Shown: positions 5,902 through 6,031 of the stretch, piece by piece
Numbering within the stretch: position 1 is the first letter of the stretch
How the letters are laid out: every line of letters starts with the position of its first letter
Notes under the pieces: model-generated
Database searches by the model: none
What the model saw: only the letters and a program-made list of their open reading frames with translations
What the model was told of the DNA's origin: nothing
Assembly (NCBI GenBank): GCA_003509235.1
Contig: DONH01000323.1
Span: 1-6,031, forward strand
DNA length: 6,031 nucleotides
Origin: Planctomycetaceae bacterium
GTDB lineage: Bacteria; Planctomycetota; Planctomycetia; Pirellulales; UBA1268
Direction: 5' to 3'
Made by a program: the position numbers and the translations under genes

Positions 5902-6031
5902 ATGGAACAGGTTGCCAATTTTGTTCAGGGATGCGTGTCTCTATTGGCACGCTTTATGCTCGTAGCGATTTTTTTATTCAGCGCTTTTGACAGCAAGATT
6001 CGTCACTTTTCACAGACGGCTGAATATATGG
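5902..6031 (+). CDS. DoxX-like membrane protein, N-terminal part, cut by the window edge
   Basis: An open frame runs to the right edge without a stop; 43 codons are visible from the ATG at 5902. After a short polar start, residues 8-26 form a first membrane helix (LLARFMLVAIFLFSAFDSK at 13-31 includes its core), followed by a conserved-looking HFSQTAEYM at 35-43. This pattern of a helix with an LLxR...FxxSxxxK core, then a TAEYM-like segment, is typical of the start of DoxX/DoxD-type small inner-membrane proteins, which usually have four helices and about 130 residues. Their biochemical role is mostly unsettled; some are linked to quinone or thiosulphate redox chemistry. The start is uncertain: no good ribosome site precedes 5902, and the frame stays open back through an ATG at 5746 that lies inside the terminator hairpin. 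Those 52 extra residues do not look like DoxX, so I place the start at 5902. Confidence 0.68.
   Translation, partial: MEQVANFVQGCVSLLARFMLVAIFLFSAFDSKIRHFSQTAEYM

Noticed and set aside
1..6031. CRISPR array, tRNA or rRNA gene, insertion sequence, toxin-antitoxin pair or defence gene
   Set aside because: No regularly spaced repeats, cloverleaf-like segments, transposase-like frames or terminal repeats were seen on either strand.

Overview
The window carries ordinary chromosomal housekeeping genes from a bacterium. The organism cannot be named from the sequence alone. The serine hydroxymethyltransferase, the short two-cluster ferredoxin, the PDZ-less site-2-type protease and the frequent lack of Shine-Dalgarno sequences look most like a planctomycete of the Pirellulales type. 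That assignment rests on remembered family resemblance, not on a search. Genes are intact and separated by gaps of about 95 to 240 bases. I see no tRNA, rRNA, CRISPR array, insertion sequence, phage gene or other mobile element.

Layout: positions 1-101 are non-coding and hold a perfect 8-bp inverted repeat. On the minus strand come lysA (721-2031, diaminopimelate decarboxylase of the E. coli LysA type) and, 241 bases downstream of it, a small 2[4Fe-4S]-type ferredoxin (102-479). A 130-base divergent spacer separates lysA from four plus-strand genes: an M50 intramembrane metalloprotease (2162-3145), glyA (3241-4503), an agmatine deiminase family enzyme (best start 4682, end 5722), and the first 43 codons of a probable DoxX-type membrane protein that runs off the right edge (5902 onward). 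The DoxX-like gene begins within the last 310 bases, after a good hairpin terminator candidate (5741-5767).

The genes do not form an obvious single pathway. LysA makes lysine from meso-diaminopimelate, GlyA supplies glycine and one-carbon units, and the deiminase would feed agmatine into the polyamine route. The ferredoxin, protease and DoxX-like protein serve electron transfer and membrane functions whose partners are not in view. Spacings suggest mostly separate transcription units, with glyA having its own promoter candidate and an unusually strong ribosome binding site.

I found no convincing new system. The points most worth a second look are the 12-residue insertion in the second cluster motif of the ferredoxin, an octamer (ATAGTGTA) repeated in symmetrical structures on both sides of that gene, a 9-residue insertion in LysA, and the structured leader of the deiminase gene.
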